Of a stretch of 5,137 nucleotides of DNA, positions 1-5,137 are shown one piece after another. The notes beneath the pieces are model-generated. The model searched no databases. It saw nothing but the letters and a program-made list of their open reading frames with translations, and had not been told where the DNA came from. The first letter of the stretch is position 1; each line of letters opens with the position of its first letter. This stretch comes from Synergistaceae bacterium. GTDB lineage: Bacteria > Synergistota > Synergistia > Synergistales > Synergistaceae. Made by a program: the position numbers and the translations under genes. Where the stretch lies: positions 1 through 5,137 of the forward strand of contig JAAYEY010000217.1 of NCBI GenBank assembly GCA_012728505.1. Direction: 5' to 3'.

Positions 1-66
1 AAATATCTCCTCTTCAGGCATAATATTTTTCTGCTGTCGTTCATCTTTCTTTGTTTCGTCCGCCAC
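1..66 (-). CDS. 5' end of an unidentified gene, possibly lysS (truncated by window edge)
   Basis: From GTG at 66 the minus-strand frame is open to the window edge and encodes 22 residues. The peptide is strongly charged, beginning MADETKKDERQQ and ending MPEEEIF. The start is supported by the extended Shine-Dalgarno at 80-71. No fold or motif can be identified from so little sequence. By context, dus (yacF) is followed directly by lysS in Bacillus subtilis, and class II lysyl-tRNA synthetases begin with a charged, poorly conserved leader, so lysS is a reasonable guess. greA is another gene found in this position in some anaerobes. An in-frame GTG at 75 is a less likely alternative start because it lies inside the ribosome binding site. 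That the frame is coding is fairly likely; its identity is only inferred from gene order. Confidence 0.55.
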   Translation of the reverse strand, partial: MADETKKDERQQKNIMPEEEIF

Positions 67-70
67 CTGA

Positions 71-80
71 ATCACTTCCT
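71..80 (-). promoter_or_regulatory. Extended Shine-Dalgarno of the gene downstream of dus
   Basis: AGGAAGTGAT matches 9 of 10 bases of AGGAGGTGAT, the complement of the 16S rRNA 3' end. The AGGAAG core ends 8 nt before the GTG at 66-64. This site decides the start of the following partial gene. Confidence 0.6.
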
Positions 81-107
81 CTGTTATATTCTCTGTCTTG
101 TATAAAT

Positions 108-135
108 CTTTCCTAATGAAATGCTTAGCGGAAAA
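108..135 (-). other. Weak stem-loop just after the dus stop
   Basis: On the minus strand TTTTC-CG-CTAA (135-125) can pair with TTAGGAAAG (116-108) around an 8-nt loop, giving nine pairs including one G-T and a 2-nt bulge. The stem is AT-rich and no U-tract follows, so it is not an intrinsic terminator. It could be chance, or a weak structure separating dus from the next gene. Confidence 0.2.
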
Positions 136-1221
136 TCATGGTCCGCCGATAACTCCATTTGGAAATTTTTCCTTTGTAAAATCCAATGGCTGCATGTGCT
201 GAACATTTTTCCAGTCCAGCAGAAGCTCTTCCATCTCCTGCCAGGTCTTTGTAATAGCACCACGTCTTCTGAGCTGAACCGCACCGGCAAATCCTTTGAA
301 GAGAGCTCCAAGCATTCTTCGAGAGATCATCAAGGCTAAAGATTGCCCCTCGGTATTATAAATGCTGCGTCCAAGTTCGAGAAGGAGTTCTGACTGGAAA
401 TCCAAAGATGGATTCCAATATTCTTCAGGGACATCAGCTCCGAGCTCTTTCAGCGTTTTTGAGATGATAAAAACATCCCTGAGTATACCTCTTCCCGCAA
501 GCACCGCGGCACAGCCTCTCCTTAAATAATCTAAAAAGTCCTCAGGCTCATAACAGTCGCCGCTGCCTCCTACCATCCCGGGAAAACGACGAGCCACCTC
601 TTCTACAGACTCCCTAGAAGCTCTGCCTTCATACCGCTGTTCCGGCGTCCTTCCGTGAACAAACACAAAGTCAACACCTGAATCGAAGAGCAATTCACAG
701 TATTCACTGGTTGTAACAGCGCTCGTTGCAGGCATAATCCTTATCTTAGCCCAAGTAGGAAGTCCAGTTTTTTTCATTACTTTTATTATCTTAGCGGAAG
801 TTTCCGGATCTTCCATCAACTTTGATCCGCTACCTTTTTTGGTCACCTTGGGCATGGGGCATGCCATGTTTATCTGCAAAGCTTCAAATCTCCTGATGTT
901 TAAAGCTACGTCGGTACCTCTTGCTATGTCTTCTTCGTTTGAACCAAAAATCTGAAGAGCTACAGGTCGTTCTTCATCAGAACCGTATAGTAATTCCTTG
1001 GTCTTGCGCCCTTTATGACAAAGCCCTAGGGCACTTACCATCTCAGTGTGCACCAATCCTGCGCCCAGGCTTCTGTAAAATTTTCTGACTGACGCAATAG
1101 TTATACCTGCCAGGGGTGCAAGCCATATCGGGTTCTCTACTTTAACTCCTCCGATATTTATAGGATACTCAGGTACAAGCGGAGAAAACGTTTCTTTATT
1201 ATTCAAATCTGTTTCTTTCAT
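136..1221 (-). CDS. dus: tRNA-dihydrouridine synthase, DusB-like
   Basis: Dus enzymes use FMN and NADPH to reduce specific uridines of the tRNA D-loop to dihydrouridine. The 361-residue product has an N-terminal FMN-binding TIM barrel of about 20-260, with APLAGIT at 35-41, TEMVSALGL at 59-67, RPVALQIFGS at 85-94, INMACPMPKVTKKGSGSKL at 117-135 with catalytic Cys121, AKIR at 158-161, VHGRTPEQRYEG at 188-199, GGSGD at 218-222 and AGRGIL at 242-247. The helical recruitment domain follows to the C-terminus. It is slightly longer than typical DusB (about 320-335 aa) because of its N- and C-terminal tails. Several canonical positions differ: APMAGVTD reads APLAGITI, and GNGD reads GSGD. The ATG at 1221 lies one codon after an in-frame TAA and within the coaX end (23-nt overlap). 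The nearest AGAGGG is 14 nt away, so translation coupling with coaX is likely. The stop is TGA at 138-136. The target uridine cannot be read from sequence. Confidence 0.92.
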   Translation of the reverse strand: MKETDLNNKETFSPLVPEYPINIGGVKVENPIWLAPLAGITIASVRKFYRSLGAGLVHTEMVSALGLCHKGRKTKELLYGSDEERPVALQIFGSNEEDIARGTDVALNIRRFEALQINMACPMPKVTKKGSGSKLMEDPETSAKIIKVMKKTGLPTWAKIRIMPATSAVTTSEYCELLFDSGVDFVFVHGRTPEQRYEGRASRESVEEVARRFPGMVGGSGDCYEPEDFLDYLRRGCAAVLAGRGILRDVFIISKTLKELGADVPEEYWNPSLDFQSELLLELGRSIYNTEGQSLALMISRRMLGALFKGFAGAVQLRRRGAITKTWQEMEELLLDWKNVQHMQPLDFTKEKFPNGVIGGP

Positions 1222-1966
1222 AGATTATTCTGAGGCCCTCTATTGTCAGCCACGGATCTACCTCTTTTATGATGCCGGAGTGTTCTGCCAGTATCGATGC
1301 GTGTCCACCCGTAGCAACAACGCGGCAGGGGCCTCCCAGCTCTTTAAAAATTCCTACGAGAAGGGCATCTACCATACCGACTGTCCCGTAAACTATACCT
1401 GACTGGATCGCTTCTGTTGTGTTGCCTCCAATATAATGGCCGGGAGCTTCGAGAGTTATCTGCGGGAGCTTTGCTGTACGAGAAAAAAGAGATTCCATTC
1501 CTAGTTCCATACCCGGAGCTATCGTTCCGCCTATGTATGCCCCTTCAGCTGAGATGACATCAAGCGTTATGGCCGTCCCCAGATCTACTACGATAAGAGG
1601 AGCTCCATATTTTTCGATTCCTGCGACTGCGTTCAGCAGCCTGTCCGCTCCTAAACCTGCTGGGTTTTTTATGCTTATCTTCAGACCTGTTTCAAGGTCC
1701 TGAGTTACCATAAGACAGGAAACGCCGACGTAGTTCTTTATTCCATCTATGAACATCTCGTCAAGAGAAGGCACAACGCTTGCATAAATAGAGGCATTTA
1801 TCTTATCTTTCGATATTCCAGAGGCGCTAAGCAATCCAAGTATCATAAAACCGACCTCGTCTGCCGTCTGTTTCCTTGAAGTCAGCCTCCAGTGATTTAT
1901 CAACTTTTTACCTTCATAAATGCCCATCACAGTATGTGTGTTTCCTACATCGAGTACGAGAAGCAT
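1199..1966 (-). CDS. coaX: Type III pantothenate kinase CoaX
   Basis: CoaX phosphorylates pantothenate with ATP, the first committed step of coenzyme A synthesis in the cytoplasm. Type III enzymes are ASKHA-fold dimers that need a monovalent cation and are not feedback-inhibited by CoA; this is family knowledge. The 255 residues are the usual length. Visible motifs: the phosphate-binding loop DVGNTHT at 6-12; TADEVG at 34-39; GLGADR at 104-109, whose D108 matches the catalytic Asp of the family; VVDLGTAITLD at 126-136, the second phosphate loop with cation-linked D128; GGTIAPG at 146-152; TTEAIQSG at 183-190 near the substrate site; ATGGHA at 218-223, the adenosine motif; and DPWLTIEGL at 237-245. 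All key residues are present, so an active enzyme is expected. A strong Shine-Dalgarno precedes the ATG. The last 23 nt overlap dus, and a 97-nt gap separates it from comEC, so it probably leads its own transcript. Confidence 0.96.
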   Translation of the reverse strand: MLLVLDVGNTHTVMGIYEGKKLINHWRLTSRKQTADEVGFMILGLLSASGISKDKINASIYASVVPSLDEMFIDGIKNYVGVSCLMVTQDLETGLKISIKNPAGLGADRLLNAVAGIEKYGAPLIVVDLGTAITLDVISAEGAYIGGTIAPGMELGMESLFSRTAKLPQITLEAPGHYIGGNTTEAIQSGIVYGTVGMVDALLVGIFKELGGPCRVVATGGHASILAEHSGIIKEVDPWLTIEGLRIIYERNRFE

Positions 1967-1973
1967 AAGTCAT

Positions 1974-1979
1974 TCCTCC
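1974..1979 (-). promoter_or_regulatory. Strong ribosome binding site of coaX
   Basis: GGAGGA followed by a 7-nt spacer precedes the ATG at 1966. An earlier ATG (1973-1971) sits directly after the site but is in another frame and too close to it. The site therefore fixes 1966 as the coaX start. Confidence 0.85.
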
Positions 1980-2009
1980 GTGAAAAAATGTATTAAGTAA
2001 TAATTCTGC

Positions 2010-2038
2010 ATCCTACTAGAAATATACGCTATCTTCAA
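2010..2038 (-). promoter_or_regulatory. Candidate sigma70-type promoter for coaX-dus
   Basis: On the minus strand TTGAAG (2038-2033) and TAGGAT (2015-2010) match the -35 and -10 consensus at 4 of 6 positions each. They are separated by exactly 17 bp of AT-rich sequence. Transcription would start near 2003, leaving a leader of about 37 nt before the coaX ATG. The only sizeable gap between the two gene groups lies here, which adds context. Two 4/6 boxes in AT-rich DNA can occur by chance, so this is tentative. Confidence 0.35.
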
Positions 2039-2054
2039 AACGATTCTCATTATT
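2036..2054 (-). promoter_or_regulatory. Possible Fur-family operator upstream of coaX
   Basis: The minus-strand 19-mer AATAATGAGAATCGTTTTG agrees with the classical Fur box GATAATGATAATCATTATC at 14 of 19 positions, counted by eye. It overlaps the first bases of the candidate -35 element, a position where a bound repressor would block RNA polymerase. The right half-site is the weaker one. AT-rich intergenic DNA produces such matches by chance, and iron control of pantothenate kinase would be unexpected. It is recorded as a candidate only. Confidence 0.18.
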
Positions 2055-2063
2055 TTACAACAA

Positions 2064-3494
2064 TCATGCTAATAATAGGACCAGAAGCGGAAACATAAAA
2101 ATAGCTACCGGTATTCTTCTGAAAGACATCCCTGATGCATAAGATGCACCGGCAAAGAATAAGAGTATCGAAAACACAAAAAGAGGGAATGTAGGAGTGA
2201 CATTCCAGGGCATTATTTCAACCAGTTTTCCCGAGAGAATATCCCAACTCTCAAGAAAATACTCGCACAAATTAGCTATTTCCAAACTGAAAGGTAATCC
2301 CATGAAAGCAGGCAATGAACATAGAAAAACAAGGGGAAATATAAGGGCAAAAAGAGGTATCGCTACAATATTAATTATCAGCCCAACAATCGGAACTTTT
2401 CCAAATGCAGAAGCTATCAGCGAAGATGTCACAAACCAAACGGTGGCCGATCCGGCGAGAGCTCCGGTTTTATTGTCTTTGAATATACCGGCTGACGCGC
2501 AGAGCGATAGCGCCGCCAACATCGAAAGCCTCCATCCAATATCATGAAATACCCATGGATTAAAAAGGAGCATAATAATACCTGCAACGCTAACACTGTT
2601 GAAAGGGCTGGAAGGTTTCCCCAGAAAGAGACCCAAAAGATATACCTGCAGCATTATAGCGGCCCTGACACCTCCGGACGGAAATCCTGCCAAGGAAACA
2701 TATGTCCATACCAGGAGTGATATCAGCACTATCCTTATTTTTCCTCTTTTCAAAAACAGTCCCGCCATCGCTGCAAGTATGCCCACATGGAATCCCGATA
2801 CTGCCAGAAGATGGATTGTACCTGCATCTCGGTGCTTCTTGGACAGTTCTTTATCTCTTATGCCTAAGGTTAGAGCAAGCATATAGCCCGACATCAGCTC
2901 CGGAAGATCTTCTGTTATTTTTCTTTCTAAAAAATTGCGCCATCTGTATATACCCGTAGGAGGAGCTGTAACATGAAGTTCAAGAGGAATGACCTTTTTT
3001 ACAGCGCCCTTTGACATCCAATAGAGGTACTCGTCAAAAGAGCTTTTTCGATCCGACCTTTTAAAATCAAAGGTAGCCCCTCTTAACATAACTTTAGAAC
3101 CTTCATCGGGCGCAACGGATGGATGAGAGTAGACAACCATTTTCCCGTAGCCTGTTGATATAAGAAGAACTCTAAGCTTGCCCCATCGTCTGTTAAGCAC
3201 AACCTTGCCCTCAGTCTCTATGGTTGAAGGTACCGAGGGTTCAAAATTTATTCTGTTATTCAGCCAAATGGACGTTCCGAAAGTCATTAGAAGGACCAAC
3301 ATAAATGTGGTAAGCCAACCATCAGTTGGAACAAAAGTCCCGATGAAAACCCACGAAGAAACAATCAAGACTGATATAACCGCTGAAGCTAGGGGAGAAA
3401 ACCCAGAATATGAAGCATAGAGGGAAAAAGAAATCCCAAGTAGGACAACAAAGGCTGGTGCGTATGAGATAGGGCCGTTCCTAGTATTGCCCAA
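2064..3494 (-). CDS. comEC: ComEC/Rec2 DNA-uptake channel, short form without metallo-beta-lactamase domain
   Basis: ComEC forms the cytoplasmic-membrane pore that imports one DNA strand during transformation. The 476-residue product has three N-terminal hydrophobic segments (about 11-28, 34-53, 60-78). A soluble stretch of about 90-190 corresponds to the extracellular DUF4131/OB-like domain. The polytopic Competence domain runs from about 200 to the C-terminus. Its family hallmarks are HLLAVSGFHVG at 228-238, RAAIMLQVYLLGLFLGKP at 277-294, and FNPWVFHDIGWRLSMLAA at 311-328. The protein ends in a membrane segment (459-476), so the C-terminal metallo-beta-lactamase nuclease-like domain of longer ComECs (about 750 aa) is absent. 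There is no cysteine before residue 332, so the N-terminal disulfide reported for B. subtilis ComEC cannot form. The start must be TTG at 3494: an in-frame TGA lies only one codon upstream, and the next possible start (TTG at codon 43) would cut into a membrane segment. No clear Shine-Dalgarno is seen, so translation is probably coupled to comEA, which it overlaps by 14 nt. Confidence 0.93.
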   Translation of the reverse strand: MGNTRNGPISYAPAFVVLLGISFSLYASYSGFSPLASAVISVLIVSSWVFIGTFVPTDGWLTTFMLVLLMTFGTSIWLNNRINFEPSVPSTIETEGKVVLNRRWGKLRVLLISTGYGKMVVYSHPSVAPDEGSKVMLRGATFDFKRSDRKSSFDEYLYWMSKGAVKKVIPLELHVTAPPTGIYRWRNFLERKITEDLPELMSGYMLALTLGIRDKELSKKHRDAGTIHLLAVSGFHVGILAAMAGLFLKRGKIRIVLISLLVWTYVSLAGFPSGGVRAAIMLQVYLLGLFLGKPSSPFNSVSVAGIIMLLFNPWVFHDIGWRLSMLAALSLCASAGIFKDNKTGALAGSATVWFVTSSLIASAFGKVPIVGLIINIVAIPLFALIFPLVFLCSLPAFMGLPFSLEIANLCEYFLESWDILSGKLVEIMPWNVTPTFPLFVFSILLFFAGASYASGMSFRRIPVAIFMFPLLVLLLA

Positions 3495-4200
3495 CGGTCA
3501 CTAAATTTTTTACTGCATCATATTTTGCGGGACCTATGCCTTTGATGAGAAGCAGATCTTCTGCTCTTTTGTATGCTCCGTTTTTTTCTCTGTAATCAAT
3601 TATAAGTTGCGCGGTTTTCGGGCCTACTCCCGGAAGCTTCTCCAAATCTTCCTTTTCTGCCGTGTTCAGATTGATAAATTCTGTTGATGCCTTTAAGTCA
3701 CTGGTGCCTAGACCGGAAGAGGGAGCCGTGGGGTTTGTCGGGACAGGACCTTGTCGGGTACCTGCCTCTCCTTTAGCCGGGAATTTTATATGTGCGCCGT
3801 CCTGGAGCATGGCGGCAAGGTTAACTGCCTCCTGATCAGCCTCATTGGCAAATCCTCCAGCGGCCTCGAGAGCCTGGAAAATCCTCGATCCTAAAGGAAT
3901 CCTGTACACTCCAGGCTTTTTAACCGAACCTGTTATGTAAACAACCCATTCTTGTTCTTTGACCGTCTCCGGTTTTTCCTGAGCCACCGAAGTCAGCTGC
4001 GAGGGATAGGTAGCGGAAGACGAGGGCGAAACATCTATTGTGTCCTCCATCACCGGCATCAAATCAACAGTTTTTTTACCCAATGTATCCTGTCCAAACT
4101 GACCTTTGAAAGAATGAAGAAGTATCGACGCCCCCAAGAAACATATCAATCCTAGGATTATCATTACAAGATTACGCTTGTTTCCGCCCTCTCCATACAT
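3481..4200 (-). CDS. comEA: Competence protein ComEA, membrane-anchored DNA receptor (SLBB + helix-hairpin-helix)
   Basis: ComEA binds incoming double-stranded DNA at the outer face of the cytoplasmic membrane and hands it to the ComEC channel. The 239-residue product has a short basic N-terminus, one membrane segment at about 11-28 (LVMIILGLICFLGASILL), and a Ser/Thr/Pro-rich linker to about 84. An SLBB domain follows at about 85-141 (starting WVVYITGSVKKPGVYR), then a second Gly/Pro/Thr linker. The C-terminal tandem helix-hairpin-helix DNA-binding domain spans 175-236, with INLNTA at 176-181, LPGVGPKTA at 189-197 and GIGPAK at 221-226. This is the full architecture of Gram-positive-type ComEA (B. 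subtilis ComEA is about 205 aa), unlike the short HhH-only periplasmic form. The ATG at 4200 is preceded by AGAGG with a 7-nt spacer. The gene starts 15 nt after miaB and its last 14 nt overlap comEC, which supports coupled expression and a shared role in DNA uptake. Confidence 0.93.
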   Translation of the reverse strand: MYGEGGNKRNLVMIILGLICFLGASILLHSFKGQFGQDTLGKKTVDLMPVMEDTIDVSPSSSATYPSQLTSVAQEKPETVKEQEWVVYITGSVKKPGVYRIPLGSRIFQALEAAGGFANEADQEAVNLAAMLQDGAHIKFPAKGEAGTRQGPVPTNPTAPSSGLGTSDLKASTEFINLNTAEKEDLEKLPGVGPKTAQLIIDYREKNGAYKRAEDLLLIKGIGPAKYDAVKNLVTVGQY

Positions 4201-4207
4201 AAGAAGA

Positions 4208-4212
4208 CCTCT
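4208..4212 (-). promoter_or_regulatory. Ribosome binding site of comEA
   Basis: AGAGG with a 7-nt spacer lies between the miaB stop and the ATG at 4200. It fixes the comEA start and leaves no room for a separate promoter in the 15-nt gap. Confidence 0.7.
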
Positions 4213-4215
4213 TTT

Positions 4216-5137
4216 CTAAATTATTTCTCCTTCCAGTGACCAGTGGCTGGCCCTGACAATCTTCACATCGATATATCTGCCCATATATTCCGGGCCGCCT
4301 TTAATAATTACAACTTTATCTGTTTGGGTCCTACCCTGCAGATTTCCTTCTCCAATAGGAGCGGAGCCGTCAACAAGGATTTCAAATCTTTTGCCGACAT
4401 TAGCCTCATTCAGTTCCCGCGCAAGTGATGACTGCATTTCGTTAAGCTCGTTAAGCCTAGCCGCCTTAACTTTTTTATCTATCTGTCCATCCATAACAGC
4501 TGCTTTTGTGCCTTCTCGGGGAGAATAAGCCGCGGTGTGGACGATGTCGAATCTTAGATCCTTCAGCAGGTCATAGGAAGCCCTAAAATCATCTTCTGTC
4601 TCCCGCGGAAAACCGACTATTACGTCTGTTGACAGGCTGACATCCGGAAGTGAATCTCGTATTTTTTTCACCAGGTCAATATACTGGCTTCTGGTGTAGC
4701 CCCTGTTCATATCTTTCAAAATCTTGTCGCTACCCGATTGAACAGGAAGGTTGATAGCGCGGCATATCGATGGCTCGGAAGCCATTACTTCAAGTATGTT
4801 TTGGTCGAAATCCTTTGGGTGGGATGTCGTAAAACGGAGACGCTTTATTCCATCAATCTTCGAGACATCTTTAAGGAGGTAGGCAAAGGCATACTCTCCA
4901 TTTGTGTCTTTACCATAAGCATCAACATTCTGTCCAAGGAGCGTAATCTCTGAGACACCTGATGCAGCAAGCACTTCGGCTTCTTTAATTATCTCTGTGT
5001 GGCTACGGGATTGAAGTCTTCCTCTGACATAAGGAACTATGCAGTAAGTACAAAACCTGTCACAGCCATAAGTTATCGTTATATATGCCTTATAGGGGTT
5101 TGTGCGCTCAGTGGGGGCGATTTCAAGGTCTTCAAGC
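4216..5137 (-). CDS. miaB: tRNA-2-methylthio-N6-dimethylallyladenosine synthase MiaB (5' end outside window)
   Basis: MiaB is a radical-SAM methylthiotransferase that adds a methylthio group at C2 of i6A37 in tRNAs reading UNN codons. The frame stays open to the window edge, with its first whole codon at 5136, giving 306 visible residues. The N-terminal UPF0004 domain (roughly the first 130 residues of a ~440-residue family) is missing. Visible: the radical-SAM cysteine triad CDRFCTYC (residues 25-32 of the fragment, codons 5064-5041), followed by IVPYVRGR; GQNVDAYG at 68-75, which favours MiaB over RimO or MtaB; PVQSGSD at 131-137; DVIVGFPRET at 171-180; YSPREGTKAA at 204-213; and a C-terminal TRAM RNA-binding domain from about 245 to 306, containing LQGRTQTDK. 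The stop is TAG at 4218-4216. A GTG at 4974 is an internal Val codon, not the start. comEA begins 15 nt downstream, so the two are probably co-transcribed. The family assignment is firm; the exact tRNA substrate is inferred from the family. Confidence 0.95.
   Translation of the reverse strand, partial: LEDLEIAPTERTNPYKAYITITYGCDRFCTYCIVPYVRGRLQSRSHTEIIKEAEVLAASGVSEITLLGQNVDAYGKDTNGEYAFAYLLKDVSKIDGIKRLRFTTSHPKDFDQNILEVMASEPSICRAINLPVQSGSDKILKDMNRGYTRSQYIDLVKKIRDSLPDVSLSTDVIVGFPRETEDDFRASYDLLKDLRFDIVHTAAYSPREGTKAAVMDGQIDKKVKAARLNELNEMQSSLARELNEANVGKRFEILVDGSAPIGEGNLQGRTQTDKVVIIKGGPEYMGRYIDVKIVRASHWSLEGEII

Noticed and set aside
67..135. Separate promoter for the gene after dus
   Set aside because: TATAAC and TATACA resemble -10 boxes, but no reasonable -35 element lies 16-18 bp upstream.
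136..138. UGA recoding (as Trp or selenocysteine) at the end of dus
   Set aside because: comEC also ends in TGA, tryptophans in all genes use TGG, and the Dus product is already full length at this TGA.
84..339. Short open frames at 84-311 (minus) and 121-339 (plus)
   Set aside because: Both overlap the 3' end of dus in other frames, have low-complexity, non-protein-like composition, and carry no supporting signals.
1967..2063. Intrinsic terminator between comEC and coaX
   Set aside because: The T-run at about 1981-1987 (read on the minus strand) has no GC-rich stem before it. The only inverted repeat seen (TATTA-CT-TAATA) is a short AT stem.
2197..2959. Plus-strand open frames opposite comEC (2197-2547, 2599-2886, 2702-2959)
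   Set aside because: They lie fully antisense to a well-conserved membrane protein gene, show no recognisable motif, and have no convincing ribosome site. They are shadows of comEC.
4216..4974. A GTG at 4974 as the start of a short radical-SAM gene
   Set aside because: The frame continues upstream to the window edge and encodes the CDRFCTYC cluster-binding motif, so the GTG is an internal Val codon of miaB.
1..5137. Mobile elements, CRISPR arrays, tRNA/rRNA genes, or a defence cassette
   Set aside because: No terminal inverted repeats, direct-repeat arrays, transposase motifs or tRNA-like cloverleaf were seen. The window is almost fully accounted for by six recognisable or partial genes.

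Overview
The window is a gene-dense bacterial chromosomal segment. All six genes lie on the minus strand, so the reading order is from high to low coordinates. Gene content (miaB, comEA, comEC, coaX, dus, then the start of another gene), Shine-Dalgarno spacing, UGA used as stop (W is always TGG), and overlapping genes all indicate an ordinary bacterium using the standard code. A type III pantothenate kinase next to a DusB-type tRNA dihydrouridine synthase, plus competence genes beside miaB, fits a Firmicutes-like or Synergistota-like anaerobe. The phylum is an inference from memory of gene order and is not proven by anything here.

Right part (5137 to 2064): a tight run of miaB (5' end outside the window, radical-SAM cysteines visible), comEA (membrane anchor, SLBB domain, helix-hairpin-helix DNA-binding tail) and comEC (polytopic DNA channel). 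miaB and comEA are 15 nt apart. comEA and comEC overlap by 14 nt, and comEC must start at a TTG. This looks like one transcription unit.

Middle (2063 to 1967): a 97-nt AT-rich gap, the only real intergenic space in the window. It has a candidate sigma70-type promoter, a Fur-box-like sequence overlapping its -35 region, and a strong Shine-Dalgarno for coaX. No intrinsic terminator is apparent, so read-through from comEC remains possible.

Left part (1966 to 1): coaX (first step of CoA synthesis), dus (overlapping coaX by 23 nt), then a 69-nt gap and the first 22 codons of a further gene with a near-perfect extended Shine-Dalgarno and a GTG start. By analogy with the dus-lysS order in Bacillus subtilis this could be lysS, but the visible peptide is too short to prove it.

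Functionally the window combines housekeeping tRNA modification (MiaB, Dus), cofactor synthesis (CoaX) and the late DNA-uptake apparatus (ComEA binds DNA, ComEC passes a single strand across the membrane). I found no mobile element, CRISPR, tRNA/rRNA or clear novel system. The most notable points are the minimal ComEC, without a metallo-beta-lactamase domain and without cysteines in its extracellular domain, and the candidate regulatory site upstream of coaX.
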